Source: DATAES01 sp963721305
GTDB lineage: Bacteria > Actinomycetota > Acidimicrobiia > Acidimicrobiales > JACDCH01
Reading direction: 5' to 3'
DNA: 64,000 nucleotides
Assembly (NCBI GenBank): GCA_963721305.1
Contig: CAVRIR010000003.1
Location: forward strand, 372,001-436,000
The notes under the pieces were generated by a model. It saw only the letters and a program-made list of their open reading frames with translations. It had not been told where the DNA came from and made no database searches. Below, piece by piece: positions 1 to 8,331 of this stretch (its first letter is position 1; every line of letters starts with the position of its first letter). The position numbers and the translations under genes were made by a program.

Positions 1-389
1 TCTGCGCGGCCGCGATGGCCGGCTCGTGCGCCGGCTTCCTCTGGTGGAACGCGAACCCGGCGCGCATCATCATGGGCGACACCGGCTCGCTCGCCATCGG
101 AACCGGTCTGGCGGCGCTCGCGTTGATGACGAGCACCGAGCTGCTGCTGCTGATCGTCGGTGGCCTGTTCGTGCTCGAGACGCTTTCGGTGATGATCCAG
201 GTCACGACGTTCCGGCTGTTCGGCGGACGGCGTGTGTTCCGCATGGCGCCGATCCACCACCACTTCGAGCTGGGTGGATGGCCCGAGACGACGGTGATCG
301 TGCGGTTCTGGATCCTCGCGGGCCTGTTCACCGCGCTCGCGCTCGGGTTCTTCTACGCGGACTTCCTGCGCGTCGGGACCCTTGATTGA
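1..389 (+). CDS. mraY: Phospho-N-acetylmuramoyl-pentapeptide-transferase MraY (C-terminal part)
   Basis: The 5' end lies outside the window; about 128 C-terminal residues are visible in the frame that starts at base 3. MraY is the membrane enzyme that transfers phospho-MurNAc-pentapeptide from UDP to undecaprenyl phosphate to make lipid I. Family hallmarks are the MGDTGSLAIG stretch with a catalytic Asp, the PIHHHFELGGWPE histidine motif and the closing hydrophobic helices. The TGA stop (387-389) shares its last base with the ATG of murD, so the two are translationally linked in the dcw operon. Identification is very secure; only the N-terminus is missing. Confidence 0.97.
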   Translation, partial: CAAAMAGSCAGFLWWNANPARIIMGDTGSLAIGTGLAALALMTSTELLLLIVGGLFVLETLSVMIQVTTFRLFGGRRVFRMAPIHHHFELGGWPETTVIVRFWILAGLFTALALGFFYADFLRVGTLD

Positions 390-1717
390 TGGGCGACCGC
401 GCGCTGTTGCTCGGGTTCGGGTTGACGAATCAGGCGGTCGCCGACGCGCTGTTGAGGCGCGACATCGACGTCGTCGTGACGGACGACAAGCCGAGCGACG
501 CGTCACGGGCGGCAGCGGCCGAGCGTGGGATCGAGCTGATCGCCTCTCCTGGTCGCGCTCGCTACGAGCAGCTCGTCCGTGCCGCGAGCGTCGTGCTGCC
601 TTCGCCGGGGATCGGCGACACGCACGTCGCGCTCGAGCTGGCGAGCAACTTCGACGTTCCCATTCGGAGCGAGTTCGACCTCGCCGGCGAATGGAACGAA
701 CGTCCGGTGCTCGCCATCACCGGCACCGACGGCAAGACGACTGTCACCACGTTCGTCACCGACATGCTCGTCGCGTCGGGTGTTCGCGCCGTCGCGGCGG
801 GCAACAACGAGCTACCGCTGGTCGCCGCGATCGACGACCCGACGACCGACGTCTTCGTGGTCGAAGCGTCGTCGTTTCGGCTCGACCACAGCGAGCGCTT
901 CGCACCCAGCGTCGGCACGTGGCTCAACTTCGCGCCCGACCATCTGAACCTGCATCGTTCGCTCGAGGCCTACGAACAGGCCAAGGCGAAACTGTGGCGG
1001 GACCAGTGTCCGAGTGATGTCGCCGTCGGGTCGGCGGACGACCCGGTGGTGCTGGGGCACCTCCGCGACGCGCCGGCCAGACAGGTCACCTTCGGGCTCG
1101 GCGGCGGCGCTGACTACCACGTCGAAGGAGAGCGGCTCGTGGGCGGCGACGGCGCCGATCTGGCGAGCGTCGGCGACCTGTGGCGGTCCTTCCCCCACGA
1201 TGTCTCGAACGCGCTCGCAGCATCGGCGACGGCACGCGCCGGCGGCGCGACCGTCGACGGTGTGCGCGACGCCTTGGTCGCATTCCGCGGGCTCGCGCAC
1301 CGCATCGAGCTCGTCGGGCAAAAGGGCGACATCCGCTTCTACGACGACTCGAAGGCGACGACGCCCAACGCGACGACGGCCGCGATCCGTTCGTTCGATT
1401 CCGTGGTGTTGATCGCGGGCGGCCAGAACAAGGGGCTCGATCTCCGCGTGCTCGCCACCGAGGCGCCACACATCCGCGCCGTCGTCGCGATCGGTGAGGC
1501 GGCTGACGAGGTGCAGCACTCGTTCGACGGTGTGCGTCCGGTCGTCGTCGCGGCGTCCATGTCCGATGCCGTCGAGCGGGCCGCGTCGCTCGCGCGTGCA
1601 GGCGACGCCGTGCTGCTATCACCCGCTTGTGCGTCCTTCGACTGGTACAAGTCTTATGGCGAACGCGGTGACGACTTCGCCGCGCGAGTGCGGGATCTGA
1701 TCGGAGTTCCAGGATGA
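389..1717 (+). CDS. murD: UDP-N-acetylmuramoylalanine--D-glutamate ligase MurD
   Basis: MurD is the cytoplasmic ATP-dependent ligase that adds D-glutamate to UDP-MurNAc-L-Ala in peptidoglycan precursor synthesis. The 442-residue product has the usual family length. The ATP-binding loop TGTDGKTTVT sits near residue 112, and the C-terminal domain contains DDSKATTPNA and LLSPACASFD, both typical of Mur ligases. The ATG at 389 overlaps the mraY stop by one base; a TTG one codon upstream (386) is possible but less likely. The 3' end overlaps ftsW by four bases (ATGA). Confidence 0.96.
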   Translation: MGDRALLLGFGLTNQAVADALLRRDIDVVVTDDKPSDASRAAAAERGIELIASPGRARYEQLVRAASVVLPSPGIGDTHVALELASNFDVPIRSEFDLAGEWNERPVLAITGTDGKTTVTTFVTDMLVASGVRAVAAGNNELPLVAAIDDPTTDVFVVEASSFRLDHSERFAPSVGTWLNFAPDHLNLHRSLEAYEQAKAKLWRDQCPSDVAVGSADDPVVLGHLRDAPARQVTFGLGGGADYHVEGERLVGGDGADLASVGDLWRSFPHDVSNALAASATARAGGATVDGVRDALVAFRGLAHRIELVGQKGDIRFYDDSKATTPNATTAAIRSFDSVVLIAGGQNKGLDLRVLATEAPHIRAVVAIGEAADEVQHSFDGVRPVVVAASMSDAVERAASLARAGDAVLLSPACASFDWYKSYGERGDDFAARVRDLIGVPG

Positions 1718-2877
1718 CGACGAAGACGCGAGCACGGCCTCGAGGCCGGGCCGAGGCGGCGAGCGCGCCGCGTACGCGCGCGCCGTCCGGCTATGTGCTG
1801 CTCTTCGCCGTGCTGGTCGTGCTGAACCTCATCGGCCTCGTGATGGTGCTGTCGGCCTCGTCGGTCACCGCGCTGCAGTACGAGGGCTCGTCGTACTACT
1901 ACTTCGAGCGACAGTTGCTCTGGCTCGCGGTGGGATCCGTCGTCCTCGTCTTCACGATGCGCATGGACTACCACCGGTGGCGCAAGCTTGCAGCGCCGCT
2001 CATGGCGGTGAGCGCGGTGTTGCTCGTGATCGTGCTCCTTCCCGGGCTCGGGCAGAACGTCAACGGCTCGTCGCGCTGGATCGGCGTGGGCATGTTCACG
2101 ATGCAGCCGTCCGAGCTCGCGAAGCTGGCGATGCTCATCTTCGCCGCCGACCTGCTGGCGCGCCGCCAGGCGTGGATCAACGACACGCGCGTGACACTGC
2201 GCCCGGTCATGGTCGCGTTCGGCGGGGTCGCGCTCCTGATCATGCTGCAACCCAACCTCGGCACCACGATCGTCATCGCCGCCATCACCTTCACACTGCT
2301 GTTCGTCGCCGGCACACCCCTGGGGCCGCTCGCCGGGTGGGCGCTCATGGGCTGCGGCCTGGCGGCCGCTGCGTCGATGGGGGAGAGCTACCGCCGAGCG
2401 CGCATCCTCGCGTTCCTCCACCCGTGGAACGATCCGCTGAACACCGGGTACCAGACGATCCAGTCGCAGGTCAGCGTGGCATCGGGCGGGCTGCTCGGCG
2501 TCGGCCTCGGCGCGTCGAAGGCGAAGTGGGGCTTCCTGACCTACGCGCACACCGACTTCATCTTCGCCATCATCAGCGAGGAGCTCGGTCTGGTCGGTGC
2601 GGCGCTCGTCGTGGGCCTGTTCGTCGCGCTCGGCTACCTGGGCGTGCGCACCGCGCTACACACCGTGGACCCGTTCGGACGCCTCCTCGCGATCGGCATC
2701 ACCACCTGGCTGTGCGTGCAGGCGTTCGTGAACATCGGTGCCGTCATCGCGGTGCTCCCGATCACCGGCGTGCCGCTCCCGTTCATCTCGTTCGGCGGCT
2801 CGTCGCTGCTGGCGACCATGGCCGGGGCGGGCATCCTGCTCAACATCGCGAGGCACACGCCCGGGTCGGTGCGGTGA
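1714..2877 (+). CDS. ftsW: SEDS-family peptidoglycan glycosyltransferase FtsW
   Basis: A 387-residue polytopic membrane protein of the SEDS family with about ten predicted transmembrane helices, starting after a basic cytoplasmic tail of about 26 residues. SEDS signatures include NGSSRWIGVG, MQPSELAKLA, the GYQTIQSQVSVASGG region and the C-terminal GVPLPFISFGGSS block. FtsW polymerises lipid II at the septum together with a class B PBP. Its position between murD and murG is the standard dcw place and supports FtsW over RodA. The start ATG overlaps the murD stop and the stop overlaps the GTG of murG. Confidence 0.95.
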   Translation: MTTKTRARPRGRAEAASAPRTRAPSGYVLLFAVLVVLNLIGLVMVLSASSVTALQYEGSSYYYFERQLLWLAVGSVVLVFTMRMDYHRWRKLAAPLMAVSAVLLVIVLLPGLGQNVNGSSRWIGVGMFTMQPSELAKLAMLIFAADLLARRQAWINDTRVTLRPVMVAFGGVALLIMLQPNLGTTIVIAAITFTLLFVAGTPLGPLAGWALMGCGLAAAASMGESYRRARILAFLHPWNDPLNTGYQTIQSQVSVASGGLLGVGLGASKAKWGFLTYAHTDFIFAIISEELGLVGAALVVGLFVALGYLGVRTALHTVDPFGRLLAIGITTWLCVQAFVNIGAVIAVLPITGVPLPFISFGGSSLLATMAGAGILLNIARHTPGSVR

Positions 2878-4037
2878 CGTCGCGCGAAATTCGCGCGATC
2901 CCAACGGAGACCGACGCAGATGCCGGTGTCACGACGTACGCGATCTTCGCGGGCGGTGGCACGGGCGGACATCTCCTTCCGGGTCTGGCCGTCGCGGAGC
3001 AACTCGTGGCACGCGGTCACGATCCTGCGTCGATCCACTTCGTCGGCAGTGACACAGGCGTCGAGAGCCGGATCGTCCCGAGCGCCGGCTTCACCGTCGA
3101 CGAGCTCCCCGGACGCGGCATCCAACGACGGCTCACGTTCGAGAACGTTTCCGCGGCGATCGGCATCGTGCGCGGCTTCTTCCTCGCGTTGCGCATCGTG
3201 CGCGACCGCAAGCCCCGTGTCGTCGTCGCGCTCGGCGGTTACGCGTCGGTCGCCGTCGGGCTCGCGGCGATGCTCTGGCGCGTTCCGATCGTCGTGCTCG
3301 AGCAGAACGTGCGTGCCGGCGCGGCCAACCGGCTGCTCGCATGGCGTGCCGCCGCATCGGCGGTGTCGTTCCCGGGAACCGATCTGCCGCGCGCCGTCGT
3401 GACGGGCAATCCTCTGCGCCCGGAGATCCGTGCCGCAGCCGACCAACAGGATCGCGCGACCGCGGCCGCCGGGCTCGACCTCCCTTCCGAGCGCACGATC
3501 ATCGCGGTCTTCTCCGGATCGCTCGGCTCCCGCCGCATCAACGACGCGGTCCGCGGGCTGGTCGAGCGGTGGCGTGACCGCGCCGACCTTGCCGTGCGCC
3601 ACGTGATCGGCAGGCGCGACTACGCCTCGTTCGTCGCCGGCGCGCCTGCGCCGCACGACGGCGGGCTCGTGTACCAGATCGTCGAATACGAGGACCACAT
3701 CGACCAGCTGCTGTCGGCTGCAGATGTCGCCGTCACACGTGCCGGTGGGGGCGTGGCCGAGCTCGCGGCGCTCGGCGTGCCCGCGGTGCTGGTGCCGCTG
3801 CCCATCGCCACCCGCGATCATCAGACCGCCAACGGCATGGTGCTCGCCCGTACCGGCGCGGCGGTCCTCGTGCCCGACGACGAGCTCACGACCGACCGGC
3901 TCGAACGTGAGCTGGCCTCGATCCTCGACGATCCCGACCGGCTCCGCTCGATGGCGGGCGCGATGCGCGCGAATGCGCACCTCGATGCCGCGGATCGTGT
4001 CGCCGAGCTCGTCGAGGCGAGCGCGCGGGGAGCATGA
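2874..4037 (+). CDS. murG: UDP-GlcNAc:lipid I N-acetylglucosaminyltransferase MurG
   Basis: MurG is the membrane-associated GT-B glycosyltransferase that converts lipid I to lipid II. The 387-residue product carries the N-terminal glycine loop GGGTGGHLLPG and the C-terminal UDP-GlcNAc site (TRAGGGVAELAALGVP, then TRDHQTANG). GTG at 2874 is preferred because it gives a GTGA overlap with the ftsW stop, like the neighbouring junctions. It leaves about 18 non-conserved residues before the conserved TYAIFAGGGTGG, and no start codon lies closer in frame. The next gene, murC, starts one base after the stop. Confidence 0.95.
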   Translation: MTSREIRAIPTETDADAGVTTYAIFAGGGTGGHLLPGLAVAEQLVARGHDPASIHFVGSDTGVESRIVPSAGFTVDELPGRGIQRRLTFENVSAAIGIVRGFFLALRIVRDRKPRVVVALGGYASVAVGLAAMLWRVPIVVLEQNVRAGAANRLLAWRAAASAVSFPGTDLPRAVVTGNPLRPEIRAAADQQDRATAAAGLDLPSERTIIAVFSGSLGSRRINDAVRGLVERWRDRADLAVRHVIGRRDYASFVAGAPAPHDGGLVYQIVEYEDHIDQLLSAADVAVTRAGGGVAELAALGVPAVLVPLPIATRDHQTANGMVLARTGAAVLVPDDELTTDRLERELASILDDPDRLRSMAGAMRANAHLDAADRVAELVEASARGA

Positions 4038-4038
4038 C

Positions 4039-5400
4039 GTGATCGATCTCTCCCGGCCGCTGAGGATCCACGTCGTCGGCGTCGGCGGCGCAGGCATGAG
4101 CGCGATCGCGAGCGTGCTCGCGTCGATGGGCCACACCGTGTCCGGAAGCGATCTGAAGGACTCCGCCGGCCTGCGCCGACTCGAGGCCGGCGGCATCGAC
4201 GTCCACGTCGGCCATGACGCCGCGCTCGTCGACGGCGCGGAGATCGTCGCCGTCTCCACTGCGATCCCGGACCGCAACCCCGAGGTCGTCGCGTCCCGCG
4301 AGCGCGGCATCACCGTCGTTCGCCGGGCGGACATCCTCAGTGCCATCGCCGCGACCCGCCGATGCATCGCGGTGTCCGGCACGCACGGCAAGACCACGAC
4401 GTCGTCGATGCTCGCGCTGGTGCTGGTCGAAGCCGGCCTCGATCCGTCCTTCATCATCGGCGGCGAGCTCAACGAGATCGGCAGTGGCGCGGTGTGGGAC
4501 GACGGCGACTGGTTCGTCGTCGAGGCGGACGAGAGCGACGGGACGTTCGTCGAGTTGCCGGCCGAGCACGTGGTCGTCACCAACGTCGAGGCCGACCACC
4601 TCGACTACTACGGCACCCTCGCGGCGATCGAAGCGACGTTCGATCGTTTTCTCGACGCGCCCGGGCACAAGGTCGTGTGCGCCGACGATCCGATCGCGGC
4701 GTCGCTCGGACGGGCGCACCATGCGGTCCTGTACGGCACGAGTGACGACGCCGCGGTCCGCATCGTCGACCATCGGACCGAGCGAGCGTTGTCGACCTTC
4801 ACGCTCGAGCGCGGCGACCTGATTCTCGGCACGGTCGAGCTGCCGGTGCCCGGGCTCCACAACGTGCGCAACGCGACGGCGGCAATCACGATGGCGATGG
4901 AGCTGGGCGTCCCCTTCGAGACGTGCCGGACCGCACTGGCCCGCTACGCGGGCGTCGCCCGCCGATTCCAGTTCCGCGGTCGAGCCGGTGGCGTCACCTT
5001 CGTCGACGACTACGCCCACAACCCGGGCAAGGTCCGAGCGGTGCTCGAGGCCGCCGCGGCCGGCGGATGGTCGCGAGTGGTGTGCGTCTTCCAACCGCAC
5101 CGCTTCACCCGCACGGCGGCGCTGTGGCGCGAGTTCGGCAACTCGTTCGACCCTGCCGACCTCGTGGTCGTCATGGACGTCTACGGCGCGGGCGAGCGAC
5201 CCCAGCCAGGCGTCACGGGCAAGCTCGTCGTCGATGCGATCCTCGAGCACCGGCCGTGGAAACGGGTGGCCTGGCTGCCGCGCCGTGAGGACGTGCTCGC
5301 CTTCCTGCGCGCAGAGCTGCGGCCGGATGACCTCTGCTTGACCCTCGGCGCAGGCGACATCACCTCGCTCGCCACCGACCTTTCCGAGCAGCGGTCGTGA
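4039..5400 (+). CDS. murC: UDP-N-acetylmuramate--L-alanine ligase MurC
   Basis: MurC adds L-alanine to UDP-MurNAc, the first step of stem-peptide synthesis. The 453-residue product shows the N-terminal Rossmann motif VGVGGAGMSA, the ATP loop SGTHGKTTTS near residue 113, EADESDGTF, and FVDDYAHNPGKV in the C-terminal part, all diagnostic of MurC. The GTG at 4039 has a good ribosome binding site (GGGGAG about 8 nt upstream) inside the end of murG. The tandem duplication at 5405-5484 follows the stop. Confidence 0.95.
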   Translation: MIDLSRPLRIHVVGVGGAGMSAIASVLASMGHTVSGSDLKDSAGLRRLEAGGIDVHVGHDAALVDGAEIVAVSTAIPDRNPEVVASRERGITVVRRADILSAIAATRRCIAVSGTHGKTTTSSMLALVLVEAGLDPSFIIGGELNEIGSGAVWDDGDWFVVEADESDGTFVELPAEHVVVTNVEADHLDYYGTLAAIEATFDRFLDAPGHKVVCADDPIAASLGRAHHAVLYGTSDDAAVRIVDHRTERALSTFTLERGDLILGTVELPVPGLHNVRNATAAITMAMELGVPFETCRTALARYAGVARRFQFRGRAGGVTFVDDYAHNPGKVRAVLEAAAAGGWSRVVCVFQPHRFTRTAALWREFGNSFDPADLVVVMDVYGAGERPQPGVTGKLVVDAILEHRPWKRVAWLPRREDVLAFLRAELRPDDLCLTLGAGDITSLATDLSEQRS

Positions 5401-5404
5401 ACGA

Positions 5405-5484
5405 GCGCGACCGAAGGGAGCGGGGCCGCAGGCCCCGGGCGGTGATGGGGCGCGACCGAAGGGAGCGGGGCCGCAGGCCCCGGG
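5405..5484. repeat. Tandem 35-bp duplication with internal GC hairpin, murC-murB gap
   Basis: Two identical 35-base copies (5405-5439 and 5450-5484), beginning GCGCGACCGAAGGGAGC and ending in GCAGGCCCCGGG, are separated by 10 bases. Each contains the inverted repeat GGGGCC-GCA-GGCCCC, so the RNA could form two strong hairpins just before murB. They fill almost the whole murC-murB gap, the only sizeable gap in the dcw cluster before ftsZ. They might attenuate or stabilise the transcript, or simply be an expanded extragenic repeat. Confidence 0.85.
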
Positions 5485-5488
5485 TCTC

Positions 5489-6377
5489 GTGAACGTTCAG
5501 CACGACGTCCCGCTCGGACCGATGACGACGTATCGCGTGGGCGGCGCCGCCCGGCTGTTCCTGGTCGTGGAGTCCGAGGACGATCTCGACACGGCGAAGA
5601 CTGTCGTGCGCGACGAGGCGGTCGACGTGCTCGTCGTGGGCAAGGGCTCGAACCTCCTCGTCGCCGACACGGGGTTCGACGGTCTCGCCGTCGTGCTCGG
5701 CGACGCGTTCGCCGCCGTCGTGATCGACGGCACAACGGTCGCCGCCGGCGGCGCCGCGGCCCTCCCTGTGGTCGCCCGACGCAGCGCGGCTGCCGGTCTC
5801 ACCGGGTTCGAATGGGCCGTCGGCGTGCCGGGCTCGATCGGCGGAGCGGTCCGCATGAACGCGGGCGGGCACGGATCCGACATGGCCGCGTCACTGACCA
5901 GGGTCCGCGTCGTGGATCTCGCCGCCGAGGAGGATGGTTGGATGGCGGTGGCCGACCTCGACCTCGCGTACCGGCGCTCGGCGATCACCGGGTCGCAGGT
6001 CGTCGTGCGCGGCGGAGCTCGCATTGCAGGTCGGCGACGCGACGCGGGCGGAAGCCGAGATCGCGTCGATCGTGCGGTGGCGGCGCGAGAACCAGCCCGG
6101 CGGTCAGAACGCCGGATCCGTCTTCACGAACCCGGATGGTGACTCCGCTGGCCGCCTGGTCGACAGCGCCGGCTGCAAAGGCCTGCGAGTGGGCACCGCC
6201 GTCGTCTCGGACAAGCACGCCAACTTCTTCCTCGCCGACAGCGGCGGCTCGGCCGGTGACGTCTTCGAGCTCATGGCCGAGGTCCGTCGACGTGTCCATG
6301 CCGCGCACGGCGTCTGGCTCGAGCCCGAGACGAGGCTCGTCGGCTTCGACAACCGTCAACTGGAGGTCGAGGGTTGA
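5489..6377 (+). CDS. murB: UDP-N-acetylenolpyruvoylglucosamine reductase MurB, split by an apparent +1 frameshift
   Basis: MurB is the FAD enzyme that reduces UDP-GlcNAc-enolpyruvate to UDP-MurNAc. From GTG 5489 the first frame gives TTYRVGGAARL, the FAD motif GKGSNLLVAD and EWAVGVPGSIGGAVRMNAGG. After SQVVVR (about 6008) homology continues only in the next frame, with AELALQVGDAT, RRENQPGGQNAGSVFTNP and DKHANFF up to the TGA at 6375-6377. Dropping one base of the run at 6009-6015 restores a single protein of about 295 residues, the expected length. As MurB is normally essential, a sequence error is more likely than a true pseudogene. Uncorrected, the two pieces are 5489-6142 and about 5934-6377. 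The 3' end overlaps ftsQ (TTGA). Confidence 0.9.
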
Positions 6378-7165
6378 GCGTCACGGAGGCGCCGTCCCAA
6401 CCGTCGATGGACCCGCGCCTGCGGGCCAGGCGCATCGCCGTTCGCCGCGACGAGGGCAAGCGACGGCTGCGCCGCCTGGTCGCGCTCGGCGCCCTCGCGG
6501 TCGCCATCGTGGTGGGCGCAGCCGTGACCCAGAGCCCGTTGCTCGACGTCGATCGCGTCACGGTTGCCGGCGCCGCCCACACGACGCCGGACACGATCCG
6601 TCAGGCAACCGGCATCCACTCGCACCAGCCGATGACCGGTATCGATCTCGACCGCGCGCGGCGCGGCATCCTCGCACTGCCGTGGGTGCAGACGGTGTCC
6701 GTGGCGCGCCGATGGCCGTCGACCGTGCGGGTGGTCATCACCGAACGCACGCCGGTCGCCGCCGTTGCCGCTGCTCCTGCCGGGTTCGCGCTCGTGGACG
6801 CGACCGGCCGCGTGCTCGACACGAGCCCGACGCCGCCGCAGGGGTTCGTCATGCTCGCCAACGTGGCGCCGGCCGGCGCGCCGGGCACGTCGCTCGCGCC
6901 CGACGCGGGCGACGCGCTGACCGTGGCGACGACGCTGCTGCCACAGCTCGCGCCGAAGGTCGCGGCAGTGGCGGTCGCACCCGACGGCGTCGAGCTCCAG
7001 CTCGTCGGCGGAGGCAAGGTTCGCCTCGGTCCGGCGACCGACGTGCTCGCGAAGATGGTCGCGACGGACACCGTGCTGACGCAGGCGAACGTGAAGCATC
7101 TGTGCACTCTGGACGTGCGCGTCGCGTCAGCCCCATCCTTGACGCAAGGTGATTCGTGTGCGTAA
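6374..7165 (+). CDS. ftsQ: Cell division protein FtsQ/DivIB
   Basis: FtsQ is a bitopic divisome protein that bridges early and late division proteins. The 263-residue product has a basic cytoplasmic tail, one transmembrane helix (about residues 37-54, LVALGALAVAIVVGAAV) and then a POTRA domain (LLDVDRVTVAGAAHTTPDTI to LPWVQTVSVARRWPSTVRV) followed by the FtsQ domain (ITERTPVAAV). Family sequence identity is low, but the topology and the position between murB and ftsZ make the call firm. The start is a TTG overlapping the murB stop. The 3' end contains the likely ftsZ promoter. Confidence 0.9.
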   Translation: MSVTEAPSQPSMDPRLRARRIAVRRDEGKRRLRRLVALGALAVAIVVGAAVTQSPLLDVDRVTVAGAAHTTPDTIRQATGIHSHQPMTGIDLDRARRGILALPWVQTVSVARRWPSTVRVVITERTPVAAVAAAPAGFALVDATGRVLDTSPTPPQGFVMLANVAPAGAPGTSLAPDAGDALTVATTLLPQLAPKVAAVAVAPDGVELQLVGGGKVRLGPATDVLAKMVATDTVLTQANVKHLCTLDVRVASAPSLTQGDSCA

Positions 7166-7168
7166 GGT
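7139..7168 (+). promoter_or_regulatory. Probable ftsZ promoter (-35 TTGACG, -10 TAAGGT)
   Basis: TTGACG at 7139-7144 and TAAGGT at 7163-7168 are separated by 18 bp, a good vegetative actinobacterial promoter. It overlaps the last codons of ftsQ and would give ftsZ its own transcript with a leader of about 65 nt. The leader carries an inverted repeat, TGAAGGT (7181-7187) with ACCTTCA (7202-7208), and a Shine-Dalgarno AGGAG at 7224-7228. This is a prediction from sequence only. Confidence 0.5.
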
Positions 7169-7239
7169 CTCGACCCGTACTGAAGGTACATGAAAGTCTC
7201 CACCTTCACTTCAGGGTTCATTCAGGAGATGCAAACGCC

Positions 7240-8331
7240 ATGACTGGCAACCCGCAGAACTACCTGGCGGTCATCAAGGTCGTTGGCATCGGCGGAGGCG
7301 GCGTGAACGCCGTCAATCGCATGATCGACGCGGGCCTGAAGGGCGTCGAGTTCATCGCCATCAACACCGATGCGCAGGCGCTGCTGATGAGCGACGCGGA
7401 CGTGAAGCTCGACATCGGCCGTGAACTCACGCGTGGCCTCGGCGCGGGCAGCGATCCCGAAGTCGGTCGCGCCGCGGCCGAAGCACATCGCGAAGAGATC
7501 GAAGAAGTCCTCAAGGGCTCCGACATGGTGTTCATCACCGCAGGCAAGGGAGGCGGCACCGGTACCGGTGGCGCGCCGGTCGTCGCGGAGATGGCGAAGC
7601 AACTCGGCGCGCTCACCATCGGCGTCGTGACGCGCCCATTCGCATTCGAGGGACGTCGCCGCTCGGTGCAGGCCGAGCAGGGCATCCAGAAGTTGAAAGA
7701 GAAGGTCGACACCCAGATCGTCATCCCGAACGATCGCTTGCTCACCGTGTCGAACGAGAAGACGTCGGTGCTCAACGCGTTCAAGATGGCCGACGAGGTG
7801 CTGCTGCAAGGTGTGCAGGGCATCACGGACCTCATCACGACGCCCGGTCTCATCAACACCGACTTCGCCGACGTGAAGATGATCATGAGCAACGCGGGAT
7901 CCGCGTTGATGGGCATCGGCTACGGGTCGGGTGAAGGCCGTGCGCTCGCCGCGGCGCGCTCCGCGATCTCGAGCCCGTTGCTCGAAGCATCGATCGAAGG
8001 CGCGCGCGGCATCCTGCTGAACATCTCCGGCGGCAGCGATCTCGGCCTGTTCGAGGTCAACGAAGCCGCTGAGGTGATCCACGGCGTGGCCCATCCCGAC
8101 GCCAACATCATCTTCGGCGCGGTCATCGACGACGAGATGGGCGACGAGGTGCGCGTCACGGTGATCGCCGCGGGCTTCGACCGTTGGGAGTCAGGTCGAG
8201 CCGGGTCCGAGGGTGCCGACCTGCAGGGCTCGGCCACGACCCCTCGAGAGGCGCGCGACGTCTTCGCGGGGGACGAAGACGAGATCGAAGGCGACGACGA
8301 CGACTTCGACGTCCCCAGCTTCCTCAAGTAG
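7240..8331 (+). CDS. ftsZ: Cell division GTPase FtsZ
   Basis: FtsZ is the tubulin-like GTPase that forms the cytokinetic ring. The 363-residue product shows the N-terminal GIGGGGVNAVNRM loop, INTDAQAL, the tubulin signature GGGTGTGGAPVV, the synergy loop region and the conserved C-terminal tail DDDFDVPSFLK that binds SepF. ATG 7240 is preceded by AGGAG (7224-7228) and gives the canonical start MTGNPQNYLAVIKV; the open frame upstream of it is not conserved. A dedicated promoter overlaps the ftsQ end. No ftsA is present, as usual for Actinobacteria, where SepF tethers FtsZ. Confidence 0.98.
   Translation: MTGNPQNYLAVIKVVGIGGGGVNAVNRMIDAGLKGVEFIAINTDAQALLMSDADVKLDIGRELTRGLGAGSDPEVGRAAAEAHREEIEEVLKGSDMVFITAGKGGGTGTGGAPVVAEMAKQLGALTIGVVTRPFAFEGRRRSVQAEQGIQKLKEKVDTQIVIPNDRLLTVSNEKTSVLNAFKMADEVLLQGVQGITDLITTPGLINTDFADVKMIMSNAGSALMGIGYGSGEGRALAAARSAISSPLLEASIEGARGILLNISGGSDLGLFEVNEAAEVIHGVAHPDANIIFGAVIDDEMGDEVRVTVIAAGFDRWESGRAGSEGADLQGSATTPREARDVFAGDEDEIEGDDDDFDVPSFLK

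Noticed and set aside
2634..4583. A 649-codon minus-strand open frame over murG and murC
   Set aside because: Antisense shadow of two secure genes with no recognisable motif.
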